A stretch of 64,000 nt of DNA from Ilex aquifolium (taxonomy: Eukaryota; Streptophyta; Magnoliopsida; Aquifoliales; Aquifoliaceae), in contig OX637391.1 in assembly GCA_951799425.1 (NCBI GenBank), positions 9,992,551-10,056,550 of the forward strand, in the 5' to 3' direction. A program made the translations under genes and the position numbers. Below the pieces are notes generated by a model, which did no database searches, was not told the DNA's origin, and was given only the letters and a program-made list of their open reading frames with translations. Below, piece after piece: positions 45,864-58,400 of this stretch (the stretch's first letter is position 1; every line of letters begins with the position of its first letter).

Positions 45864-48800
45864 GCTCTAATATCTTCCACAAAAACACTTATTTCCCAAA
45901 GAGGAACCCCTTATGTTGAACTGAGCTTAATTACATCCTGATTATTGCTCTCAATTGTGCAATATTGAAGGTGTGATGCACTTGCAAGTAAGCAGACTTC
46001 TCTTACTGCTGCTGCCTCTGCATGAAGACTTGAAACAGCAAGGTTTTTCTTTCCAATGCCGTCCAAAAAACAATCATTCGTATCCCTCAAAATAAATCCC
46101 TATAGCAGCACTCCTCTCTTTGAAAGCCCTATCGCAGCTGATTTTAGGGCCTTGAAACCTTTGAGAAGGAGGAGGGAGTGCCCTGTTAGAAGACAACTTG
46201 CAGCTTTCTGCGCCTTTTTGTGTTGAAATCACTTCACTACACGACTGCTTTGCCTTGAAAACAATGGATAGTGCATTCGGTTCTTCTCGGTTAAACACCA
46301 AAAGATTTCTCCCTTTCCAAATATTCCATGCAGTCGTCGCAACTTTGCCTATAATCTCAAGAGACCTGACTGTATTATTGATGGCATCCAAGATTGATGA
46401 AGCCCATATGATTGTTGACACAAGCAGCTCTCCTTCAAATCTGAAACCAAGATCTGAACCAAACCACACCTTTCTAGTCCATTCACATAAAAAAAGAAGG
46501 TGTTCAATTGACTCCACCTTGTCTTTACAAATTTGGCACCATGGAGAGTCTGCACATCTCCTTTTAAACAGATTTTCTTGAGAAGCCAGCGCATTGTTAC
46601 AAGCCCTCCACCAGAAATGTCTTACTTTTGGGAGAGCCTCCATATGCCATATAATATGCCAAAGCTTCGGATGGGAAGAAAAAGATGAGCTAGCTTCTAT
46701 TAGACCGGAGGATTTAAGATGAGAAGCCAAAGAATGGCTTGATTTGACAGAGTACACTCCACTCGAACTTGGTTGCCAAATTCTCCTGTCACTCCCACTC
46801 AATTTCGAAATCGGGATAGCCAAGATAGCCTTGCATTCAACTTCATTAAATAGGGATTTCAACAAGAAAGTGTTCCAAACTTTGAAAGGCTGAGAGATGA
46901 GTTGACTTACACATTCAATATCACAAGGTTGAGGCCTAGTGGTGGAAATAGCTGCTTTTGGAAGAAGATGAATCCATTTATCATCCCAGATATTAATCTT
47001 ATTGCCATCCATAACTTGCCATAATAGCACATTCTCCAGCAACTCTCTCCCCTTCATTATACTACTCCAAAACCATGAAGGCCGAGCTCCCTTCTTTGCC
47101 ACCATAAAGTCACAATTCGGAAAATAGACTGACTTAAGAAACTTAACCCAAAAGTAATATGGGTTATGAAGAATTCTCCAACCATGTTTAGCTAAGAGTG
47201 CTTGATTGAAAGAATGAAAGTCCCTGAAACCCATACCCCCATTTACCTTTAAATCCACCATCTTCTCCCATTTTTTCCAATAAATTCCACGCTTCTCCCC
47301 TGCATTTTCCCACCAAAAATTCCTTACATACCCATCCAATTTATCACAAAAAATGTTTGGAAATAAAATAACTGGCATGGCATAAGACGGAATTGCTTGA
47401 ACCACAACTTTTATTAGAATCTATTTCCCGCCTTGTGTAAGCAATTAACCCCTCCAGTCCTGCATCTTTTTCATGACACGTTCTAATAAGAACCCAAAAA
47501 CCTCATATTTAGATCTACCCCAAAAAGCAGGGAGCCCCAAATACCTGGACTCAAGTAATAGTGATTGCATTCCCAAAAGATTACAAAAATGGGCTTTTTG
47601 ATATGCTGTTGTGTTTGATGAGAAGAGAATGCCAGACTTTTGGTGGTTCATACACTGTCCAGATGCCATACAGAATTTTCCAAGTATACTCACCAAATTA
47701 TAGATACCCTACTCCTTTTCCTTAATAAAAAATAGAGAGTCAACTGCAAAAAGAAGATGGGAGACAACAGGGCTTCTTCTGCGAACTTTTACTCCCAAAA
47801 AATTGTGCTCTTCCACACCTTTTTGTAGCATCAGAGATAACACATTGGCAACCAGGATGAAAAGATAGGGTGATAAAGGATCCCCTTGACGAATGCCCCT
47901 TTGGGGATAAAATACTTAATTTCTTTCCCCATTCACAATAATTTGGAAGCTAACTGTACAAACGCATTGAGTGATGAGATGTACCCATTCAGGGCAGAAA
48001 CTAAATTTGAGCAAAGTTGCTTCCAGGAAGTCCCATTTGATTCTGTCATATGCTTTGCTGATGTCCATTTTGATTGCCATCTCAGGGGTTTTGTCTTTCT
48101 TTTTAGCTTCAGGTGATGGAGGACTTCATTTGCCACAATAATACTGTCTTGGATCTGCCTTTTGGGGACGAAAGCCGCTTGTTGAGGAGAGATGATGCTA
48201 TTCAAATATCCCTTCATTCTATTAGCCATGACTTTAGAAATCACCTTATAAAGGAAGTTGCAAAGAGCAATTGGTCGAAACTATGAAATTGATTATGGAT
48301 TTGCCTCCTTGGGAATAAGAACAATGTTTGTTCTATTCAACTCCCTCAGCATGAAGCCCCTTTCAAAAAAACTTCTGACCACGCTACAAACCTTCTTACC
48401 AACAATGTGCCAATAAGAATAGTAAAAAACCCCTGAAAAACCGTCAAGGCCAGGAGCCTTATGGGCTTCCAGTTGATGAACGACCTTAAAGACTTCGTCA
48501 TCACATACATCTCTTAATAAGCTTTGGTTCATTTGCTTGGAAACCTTGCAATCCACCACCTCCAACACCTCATCGAAAGTACTCAGACCCACAGATGAAA
48601 AAAGACTCTGAAAGTGGCCTGTTATATGGTTACATATCTCCTCCTCATCCTCGATCCACACTGTCTCCTCTATCTTAAGTCTGAGAATCTTGTTCCTTTG
48701 CCTCCTTTGTATGGTTGTTTAATGGAAAAATCTTGTATTATGGTCACCAGATTCTAACAATTTGATCCTCGCCCTTTGCTTCCAAAATTTTTCTTCCCTT

Positions 48801-50235
48801 GCTCTAATATTGTCAATTTCAGCACAAATGTCAGCCTCTTTTCTAAGATTATCCTTAGTGGCCTCCCTAACCTGGATATCAGTAAGGATCAAGGACAGGT
48901 CAGTAATCAACTTTCTGTTATTTCCAAACTTTTGTCTACTCTAAATGGAAAGCTCATTTGCACACCATTGCAGCTTTCTTGCCACCACATACATCGACGA
49001 TCCCAGCCCTCTACTTCCCTAGCTGTTCAGAATAATCCCCTCACACATTGAATCGTCCATCCACATTGTTTCAAACTTGAAATAAAATGGACTCTTTTTT
49101 AGTCCTGGCTCTAAATTAATGACAACTGGGCAGTGGTCAGATCCCATTCTGGCTTCGTGAATGACTTGCATTTGAGGAAATCTAACACTCCACTCTGAGT
49201 TAACCAGCACTCTGTTAATCCTTTCTTAAACATTGGCCCCACCTGGCCTGTTATTAGACCATGTAAATTTTGGCCGCTTGAAATATGTTTCCAGAAAATT
49301 TGCATTCAAGAACGAACCCTTGCAGCTCCTCCATCTTTTTCATACTAGCAGCTCTGCCTCATTCCTTCTCCCAAAGAGAACAAATCACATTAAAATCGCC
49401 AGTGACCATCCATGCCATGTGGGTTGTTCTAGCCAAATCCTTCAAGTCTTGCAATAACCTCTGTCTTTTGTCAAAATCATTATCAGCATAGATAAAAGAA
49501 CCCCGCCACTCTTCAGTTTGGTTATGCCACTTACCTACAACATTGATCATATTTTTTCTTTTTCCTTTAATGTGTAAGCATACCTCTGCATTCCACTATA
49601 GTGCGAGTCCACCTGATAACCCCCTCTGTTCTACATATTTCTCCATAAGGGAAATAGAGACCTCCTCAAAGATTCTAGTATATTAATACCATTCGTTGTC
49701 TCCATTAAAAAGACTATTGTTGGACGATGGGAGTTGATTATCCCTCCTAAGGTTCGAACTGTCCGGGGTCGTCCCACTCCCTAACAGTTCCAAGACAAAA
49801 TTAACATGAGGCCTGTGGCTGTTGTAGGTCAGACACCACCACCTTTTCCGATGTCAAAAAATTTTCTACCTCTAAAACTGGGGTTTCTGGAATTTGGGAA
49901 ATCCATTGGAACATGCAGAGATTGATGTTATTCTCCCCTAGCTCCTCCTGTACCTCATTATTTACTTGTTTTTCTTGGTCTACCAGTGCAGCAAAATACA
50001 ATTCTGAGTGAGTTGGCTCCCTGGTTTCCATCTTTTGCTTTCTTGTTCCAGCTCACTGCCCTAGCTTCTCCTTTCCTTTAGAGCTCCCCGCTTTATGTCT
50101 ACAGGCTGTTGGTTCTCTAATCTAGATGACTTGGTTAATTCTTCCTCCAGTTCCGATTGATGTTCATTTCTATTCTTCTTTCGAACTATGGGATCCTCAC
50201 TGGGGTCCTCTCCCTCCAAAATGGCTTTCAAGTAC

Positions 50236-51036
50236 AAGATTATTGTTAGTCTATCTATATAAAAAAGTACAAGTAAGTTTGAATCTTCCAAACTTATAAA
50301 TTTGTTTGAACGTCTAAGATTAATTAATAAATATTCACAGTTAATTCGACAAACAAAATTAATTCTCAAAAGTATAATTTTTTGACCAAGGAGTTTCGAC
50401 CCCACTCTAATAGTTTTGACCCCTGAAATTACGTGATGTTAGATTTTTCATGACTCTTATTATATATCTCATATCTCTCATCTACACACTTGTCTCTCTC
50501 TCTCTCTCATTGTATGTGTGTAGAATTACATTTTATAGTATCTCTATTTTATAAATTTCTTGTATTCTTCATTTTTCTTCAGTATTTAAAATATGAAACA
50601 AAAGTTGGGCAGTTGGTGATGTCACTTTGGTATCAGTTTGATTATTGGCTCAAAGTTTGTATGTGTTACGAATAGAGTAAATTTTAATTATGTAAAATAC
50701 TTTTTATTTACATTACTTCATAGGTTGGAACAAAATTTATGGATTAATTTTTTCTTTTTTATTTTATTACATAGTAATTTTAGACACATATTCATTGCTA
50801 ATCTATATATATACAATAAACAAATTAGAGGAGAGAATATTTGAGAAGTCTTGCTTCCAAATTTCATAATGTCCTAGAGTTTTAATTTTTTTAATTATCA
50901 TACTAAGATTTTCTACTATCAAATTATACAATATGTTTTTTATAATTACTCTCAACTCCTACTAACTATTTACTATTTTTCAAAAAAATTATTTTTATCA
51001 TTTAATAATTTAACATTATTCTTTTATTTACCTATT
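50236..51036. other. Intergenic, no gene recognised
   Basis: AT-rich with a short (TC)n run near 50490. Duplication copy C begins at about 51037. Confidence 0.5.
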
Positions 51037-51312
51037 AGCGACAAGGTGAAAGAAGAAAAAATAAATTAAAAAATAACAAAATATATGCGCGGGTCCCGAA
51101 CGCTAGTAGAAATATATTATAACTTTGCGACTCGCCTTAAGCGGTTTTCATGACGCCCCTGGTTTTCATGTTATTGCTCCCTCGAAAGTTCAAGATCTCT
51201 CATTATTCACTTCTATAAAACATAGAACTTAAATTCAGAAACTCACCCAATCTCTCGTGTAGGTCTGAGCTCCTGAAAATCTCCTTCTCATATACATATC
51301 ATCATCATTATC

Positions 51313-52312
51313 ATGGTGGGTCACCGGACGATGATCAAACCCAGCCGGAGCGATGAGGTTTTAGACGCCGATCAGCAGCTGCAAATCAGCAATCAAGTCA
51401 GAGAGCATTTCGATTCTGTAGCCCCAAAACGACCCACAAAGCCCAACCGAAGCGACCCCGATTCTACCCCAGAAAGCTCTATTTGCACCGAAAACTTTTC
51501 TGTTCCGGAATTCCAAAAGTTTCAATCTCTTCAATCTCAATCTCAATCTCAGGTACATTTCTTGCCCATCATCTTCTCTTTTTTACTCTTAGACCCCTCT
51601 GTTTTTCACCACTTTTTTTGGGGCTGTGATGTGGTATTATATTATCTTTCTCTAATCGTTTGTGGTATGATAAATTCGATCAGGTTATGTTCACCGGTCC
51701 AAATACCCTGGAACAAGAAGAATTTGTGGAGACACAGTACTACAAAGAGTTGGATTCTATTGACAAACAACACTACGCGGTCCAATACTTATTTTCCTTT
51801 TTCTTTTTAGTTGTTGCAGATTTGTATATTTAGCATGTTTAGTCTGGTGAAACCGAAAAGACTGTAATTTTCTGACATAATTTATTAATTTAATTAATCA
51901 TTATCGATCGAATTCATTAAGATCCGTAGTCAATTTAATGATATTGTTGATAGGAGAATGATTTTTTTTTTTTTTATTTCTTTTTCACATTGAACAGACT
52001 GGAAGTGGGTTTATAAAGGCGGTGAGTGAAAAGGGTGAAGATGAATATGATCTTCAGTTGCCAAGAGGTGAAGAAAACATTAACGGAGGATACAGAAAAA
52101 TGGTATTCAAAACCAACCCAGCAACAAACGATTGGATTCCAAGTCTCGAAGATGATCAGGTACTCTTTTAATCTTGATCATGTGTGTCCACACGGCTCAT
52201 CCAAAACCAAATTTACTGAGAATTCACAGGAATTATCATTATTATGATATGTTGTTTATATAATCAGGTCGTATATGTGTCTGCAAAGCCCAACCGGAGT
52301 GAGAGTGGTTAG
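51313..52312 (+). CDS. MEE59: MEE59-like protein, four exons, 180 aa
   Basis: Spliced model: exons 51313-51552, 51684-51779, 51998-52159 and 52268-52312. All introns are GT-AG in phase 0; the donor after exon 2 (GCG|GTCCAA) is weak. The product is a small, charged, soluble-looking protein with no signal peptide or membrane segment. It has KPSRSDEVLDADQQLQ near the start, APKRPTKPNRSDPD in the middle, EEFVETQYYKELDSIDKQH across exon 2, and GGYRKMVFKTNPATNDWIP near the end. I recognise it as the family of Arabidopsis MATERNAL EFFECT EMBRYO ARREST 59 (At4g37300), from memory of its N-terminal motifs. The biochemical function is unknown; the name comes from an embryo-arrest mutant. It ends 1.6 kb before the convergent RLK-C. 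Copy A at 1779 is frameshifted, so this is the only intact copy in the window. Confidence 0.78.
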
Positions 52313-52791
52313 ATCGGGAAGGTAGAAGAAAGGATAATGTCAACGTTAATTTTTTCATGTGATGGCTTGTATTATTCTGGGGAGATTAGTGAGGATGGTG
52401 GAAGTTTAAAGAATTTTTAAATGATTATTATTTTAATATTTTCAGAACCTGATTGATGTCGTTCTTATCCATAATTCCATAGTCGTCTTTTTCATTCGAG
52501 TACATACCGCCAGACCAAATTGATCATATCCTAATACAGGGATTATCGACTCGGATAGTGTTTCCGAGTAGGTGAATGTTGAAAGAATAATGCTTCAGAT
52601 ATTACTTTTGTGTACTATCGTCACATTCAAAATCATTGAATATTTAATAAATTTTATGAATTTACTAATTTATTTAATAAAATCATCGGCACAACAATGA
52701 CGCTCGATAACCAAGGAGGACTTGTTAACTATGATTTATTTTTAGTTTTTTATTCGAATATAGCATTTGTTTGAGTGATATCAGTTTTCTT

Positions 52792-52975
52792 CTATGAAAT
52801 AAGGATACGGATACGAGATATAGGTACAATACGATACGGATATTGCGATACGACAAAGTCTAAAAAAATAGGATACGGGTACAGTCAAGATACAGCTATA
52901 ATAAAATATATTTAATATTTTTATTATTTTCAACCAACTTAATACTTATATATTTTAAAATATTCGTGCTTGATA
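52792..52975. mobile_element. 184-bp insertion specific to copy C
   Basis: Absent from copy A at the matching place (near 3243-3250). Flanked by the 9-bp duplication AGTTTTCTT (52783-52791 and 52976-52984). It contains GGATACGG/CGATACG repeats. Probably a small Mutator-type MITE or fragment; no clear TIR. Confidence 0.65.
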
Positions 52976-52984
52976 AGTTTTCTT

Positions 52985-53919
52985 ACAAAACTTTACTATC
53001 CAATCATTAATTATTAGACCTAGAAAGATACAAAATACTCCCTTTCCTTCGCGTGAGAGCCCTAGGGGTGGCTCAACAGTATTAAAAAAACATGTTTGGA
53101 TTTTAGGTCTCAAATTTTTAGAAGATTCACAATTCTAAATACATTACCAACTCAAAAAAAATTTAAATCTATTAAATTTGAAACCTTAAAAAAAAAGTTC
53201 AAAAAAATTAAGTACAATCAACCCTATTTCCTAAAGCCACTTTCGGTCCCCTGTTTCTTCCCCAAAGCCTTCGTTCTGTGAATTCCCCAATATTCTATTC
53301 TCAACCCTATTCCCTTCATCCAATACTTCTACCCATAGTTTTACAACCCGGCCCGACATCAACCCGGCAAAAATACTGGATCAATGGGTTACTACTCACG
53401 AGGTCAACTGTTGGATCATTGATCGGATCGGTAATATAATTGAAAAATAAAAAATTATTATAAATAGGCTAAAAATCATGATAATTATGAAAAATAGCAT
53501 CAAACTTGTAAAATATTTAAAATTTCTAGCATCAACAACATCCCAACAATATTAAAAATATAGATTCAAGCTTACAAAGCTCTTACATCAACTTTCATAA
53601 ATATGTTCAAATTACCCAATCTGCTTAAGCTCAACAGCAGACATAAGCAAAATAAAAAAAATTGCCCTAATCGCTCAATTGATCAAATAGCATTATCATA
53701 GATTCAAAGATTGACCAAAAAATCAAATGATTGTAATGGTTTCTCTACTACTTAATGAAAGTATCTTTTCTGGTCAAGAAATAAATAAAAATCAGTAATT
53801 ATTGTTTTTTTATCATCATTTGTCCATTTGAATGTCTACGCCAAATTGAAGCAGAAGATCTCTCTTAATGTAAAAAGAAACAAACAACAGAAAGTAATAG
53901 TACCTAGTCCTGCATGAAT
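52985..53919. other. RLK-C 3' flank, non-coding
   Basis: Matches 3250-4776 of copy A without the 615-bp MITE. It preserves the empty site for that MITE near 53079-53100. No gene. Confidence 0.65.
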
Positions 53920-55404
53920 TTATCTGGCACCATCAACTTTCAATTGGGAGAACACTTCACCAGCATTTAAAAAATTTGTATCTGAACCATCAATCACTCC
54001 CAAGGTCCATTCATCTTCATCCATGGTGATGCTATTAGACGGTAAGCGATTAACGACATGCAATGGCAACTCCAATGAAGCATCTATGGTCATGTTTTCA
54101 TATAGCTCTCTTAGAACTGTGGTTTGGTTGAGCTGCAGTGCATATTCCAGATCCCACAACACATCCATCATTCCGGGCCTGCCAATCCCACAATCCATCA
54201 AACACTTCTCCACTGTTTCCCAAATTTTCTCAGTGAATTAGGATTAATTTTGCCCTCAAGGAAAGGATCAACAATTTTTCGAGCTGTCCTTTCTTTTGCC
54301 AAGACATCCCCCAATCAGCCAAGTTCACTTGATCCTGCGGAAGCAAGCTACTAATGGCTGGTCTAGCACAAAAAACTTAAAGCAGAACCACTCGGAAAGA
54401 GTACACATCCGATTTCTGAGTTAATTGCAGGCACCTAAAGTACTCAGGATTGAGATAACCAAAACTTCCTTTTACATCTGTGCTGATATAGGTTTGATCA
54501 GGGGGACCTGATCTTGAAAGACCAAAATCAGCAACTTTAGCCACATAATGTTCATCAAGCAAGATGTTGGTTGACTTGACATAACGGTGAATGATGCCCC
54601 CAGCTGAACTAGTGTGAAGGTAATGAAGACCCTTTGCTGCTACAATGCAGATTTCAAGCCTTCGATTCCAATCCAATTTGGATCGTGAAGACGATGATCG
54701 CCTAGAGTCTTCATTTAAATTATAGAGATGGTCTCTCAGAGTTCCCTTCTCCATGAATTCATAAACCAATATCATTTCAGACCTTTCATCACAGTACCCA
54801 ATCAAAGAAACAAGATGGCGATGGCGAATTTTCGATAAGACCATGATCTCAGTTTGGAACTCTGGAAGCCCCTGGCCATGTCTTGGTTCACTTTTTTTCA
54901 CAGCCACTTTCATGCCGTTCCGAAGAGTTCCTTTGTAGACTTTCCCAAACCCTCCCTCACCAATTTTCAATTTGGAAGAGGTGAGCCTCTGCTAGATTGT
55001 TGAGTAATCTTACTGTATTTCAATTTCAAACCAAACAAGACCACCATTATCAATATGAGGATCAAAGCCACACCTCCAACAACTGAACCAACTATTATAC
55101 GCTAATGTTTTGTTGTTGGCTCCGTTGTCTTTGGAGCTGATACCACATCTTTGATTTGTTCCATAATCTCCAGCCCATTCAGAAAGGCTGACTGATGCTT
55201 CGAATCATTTCGGGGACCAATACCGACATTAAAAAAACCCGAATCATTGGTATCAACCACAAAATCATAGTAAAAAGGAACTACCAACTGGGGAAATGTG
55301 TCGTATGGATTGATCAACTGATCGAACTTGCTGTAAATGTAGAAACTGAATATCGAAAAATTGAGGGTCCTACTGACAATGTCACAAAAGTGCACCCGGA
55401 CAAA
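53920..55404 (-). pseudogene. CrRLK1L receptor-like kinase, copy C, 5'-truncated and decayed
   Basis: Kinase, transmembrane and the last part of the ectodomain are recognisable, but the signal peptide and most of the malectin-like domain are missing beyond 55404. Damage seen by comparison with copy B: single-base deletions near 54221 and 54280; a stop at 54377-54379 in VVLLEV; the catalytic-loop Asp of HRD changed to Tyr (54581-54583); a deletion near 54975 between two AATTTGG repeats that removes the stretch between the membrane segment and the glycine loop; and a further deletion near 55015. It cannot encode a receptor or an active kinase. Confidence 0.92.
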
Positions 55405-58400
55405 GGTTGATATTACGCACGAAGACGATACCGTTGGTAAAGGTGTTGTGGCGTAGTCACTCAGTAGAGGAAGCAACATGGGAGACTGAAGAGAGTATGC
55501 GGACTCAATATCCACATTTGTTTAGTCCAGGTAAGTAATTTCGAGGACGAAATTTTTATTAGTGGTGGAGAGTTGTGAGACCCAATCATACATTGCATAC
55601 ATATTAGTATAATCATGTGGACTAATTGCAATTATGTGAAATTAGTTATTAGATGGAATTTTGTGTATGAAAATAGTATTGGGTTGATTTTGAAATTACT
55701 TAAGAATTTAGGGGAGGCAAGCATAATTATTAACTTTGCATGCACCATTTTTACATTTGTTAGCATATGAAGTTGGTGAGTCATGTGGGCTGTTAAGTGG
55801 CTATGTGTGTGAGTGCCAAGTGTGAGTGTGTGTGTTTTAGAGTGAAGAAGTGTGTGTGTGTAACTTGAGTGTAGCCGTGTGTGTGTAAAAGATAAAATAG
55901 TGTGTGTGTGTTCCTGCTTGCGTGAAACAGAGAGTGAGGGAGAGTAAAAGAAGAAGGAAGGGAAAAGAAGAAGCAAAAGAAAGGGTTGGAAAGAATTTAA
56001 TGTTGGAAAATTTGGGAGTTTGGATATGCATCTCCATGTAAGGTAAGAAATAGCATGTCTTTTGTTACATTTCCATAGCTATATGGGAATAAATTAAATG
56101 CAAGAATAATTTTGAAACTATGCATTTCATAGGATTAAACTATACTAGTGTATGAGTGATTTTAATTCACTGAAGTATTGAATTGTTAGTTATGTAGTTC
56201 AACGATTTCAATGGAATTCTGGTAAAAAGAAATATTAGTGGATAATCTCTAAAATTAATGAATTTTATGTTGTAGGAAAATTTGGGTCGAGTAGATTATT
56301 TTATTCGGCACAAGTAGACATATTTAATCGAATCGAATGGATTAATTTACCCGGTTGAATAGATTGTTATACTCTAGGCGAGTAGATTATTTTAAGTAGA
56401 TTACTTCAATTGGTTTGAGTTGATTATTTTAATTAATTCGAGTTGATTATTTTAATTGAGATTTTAAGGCAATTATCAAGGATTTGTAGAACATATTATG
56501 ATTTATTTCTAGTTAGGAAATTACTCTATAATAGTGAAGTTAGTCTCTTTATATAATTAACGTGAAAATAATTTAAATACTTAAAATATTAATAGCGATC
56601 CACTTGAGCTTAGGAAAGAGATTGATCGGGTCTTATAACATATAAATTATGTTGGAGTAAGTGTGAGTATGCACATATAAATTAAGTATTTAGGACATTA
56701 ACGGATACATGTAAAATGCTTGAACGCAATTATAATTATATGTGTGGTAGGGTCAAAAATATCTACATCAAGGAACGTCTCGCTAGAGGACCCGGCAAAA
56801 GGAATCGACATGGATGTAGATTTTTACTCGAGGTAGGTGCACTAGCCTACAACTTTTTGTGATAATTTATTAGACTTTTAAACATATGTTTTTACTATGG
56901 TTATTGTTGGGAATAATTAATTGATCGGGGACACACGGTACATTACGAGAGTCGTTTAAATGACGAGAGAGGATTATGTGATTTCAGTGGTCTAAGTAAT
57001 ATGAAGTATTTATATGGCTTGAGTTGTTTATGTGACGGGATTTGATTATTGATTGATTGGAAACTACGTCGTTCCTAACCTCGTAACATCACCCTCATCC
57101 TCAATGTGTGTATGTGGCTTATAGTGATGGGGGAGTGTCACTCTCCCTCCGGATGATGCAAGAAGATATAGGAGCAACAACAAATGTGAATGGAAATGTG
57201 GAATGAACAAAATATGTGGAATGAAATGCGGGTGTGAACAAAAGCGCTCCCCAATCGAAAGGAGTCTTTTGTGGTCGTGTGTTTTACTTGGAAGAGTATT
57301 CCAAGGTCGTCTCCTCAGGGAAGGAAATGGAGTTTTGTGAAAGTGATTTTGCAAAAGTGAAAAGAAAGTGTAAAATCTTGTATTTGTGTTTTGTGGTTGT
57401 GTTTATGTATGGAAAATGCAAGAAAACAATGTTGGCTAATCCAAAGGAAGTCACTCCAATAGGACTACCATTTCAACTCCAATCCCTCCTTAACTCCGAT
57501 AGAGCATGAATGAACAATTGATTCGGGGGAAGCTAGGGATGAGGTTGGTGATGATCTAAGAATAAACCGTGACAAGTCTACGGAATATCAAAGGCACCAA
57601 TTCATCCACTCTCAACCCCGTCAAACCGAACCATTGGACTCTTAAGGGAGGGAGGAGAATGAGTTGAAATGGAATCCCCAAGAGAAATTTTCCTTTGGAT
57701 TTACCAACTTAAATCTAACTACTCATGGTAAAATGAAAGACAAGCATAATAATGTAAATGGATATAATGAAGACATGAAGCATGAAGCATGAAACTTAAC
57801 TTAAAGCAAGAAATCGTAAACTAAGGAGAAAAAATATTCAATACCCATTTTAAGCTTGAAAATGAAGAACTTGAGCAACAATGGTGAAATGTAAAATGGT
57901 GTATTGAAACTTACAAAGTACTTGAAATAAATGAGATTAAAGACAATAAACAAAGCTTTAAACAAGTCTTACAATAGATTACATGGAAAAGGATGGAAGA
58001 AATGCAAAAACGAAATTACATTACACTATTCATCTTCTTCCTCCTTGGAGCTCTCTATCTCTACTCCTAAGCTTAGGTAGCCAACTCGTTTTTTTGTGTG
58101 TTGAATGTTGAATGTATAATGGAGAGTGAGAGCCTTGAATTTCGTCCATGGAGGGTCCCCCTAGGTGTGTGCAGGTCTTACACCAAAGAGGGGCTGAGTT
58201 GAAACCTTGGACAGGCTAGCCTGCAACCCACATGGCAGCCCATTTCTCTCTCTTCCTCCTTGAATGCCAAGCCTCAAAAGTCTTCCAAAATGTGTAAGAG
58301 ACCTGCAAATGTGTAAGGAAATGTTGGGATAGGCGTGGGAGAAGTGTAGGTGGGACCCCCAAGCCTCAAAGTTGAGTTACAGGCTGTTTTCGCGACCAAA

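Larger units (their letters stand above)
44240..50235 (-). pseudogene. L1-type LINE, 5'-truncated and inactivated
   Basis: Reads right to left and ends in an A tract (a T run at about 44240-44248). In order: tail of ORF1 (about 50226-49801); apurinic endonuclease domain (about 49790-49000, with the GDFNVI and GSDHCPV blocks); reverse transcriptase (about 48700-47440, AHKAPGLDGF, QAAFVPKRQI); zf-RVT region (about 47405-46500, WWENAGEKRGIYWKKW); and RNase H (from about 46350, continuing across 44459). Several frameshifts and stops split it. The RT catalytic FADD reads FAVD (codon at 47742-47744). A hAT element at 44459-45863 interrupts the RNase H. The RNA-binding part of ORF1 is missing at the 5' end. 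Confidence 0.88.
51037..55404. repeat. Segmental duplication block C (MEE59 plus RLK)
   Basis: Counterpart of 1501-6147. The RLK part is cut at 55404, where a gypsy element begins abruptly. Confidence 0.9.

Noticed and set aside
57234-57509. 91-codon frame in the solo LTR
   Set aside because: No domain, and it lies within a TG...CA element with an exact target duplication.
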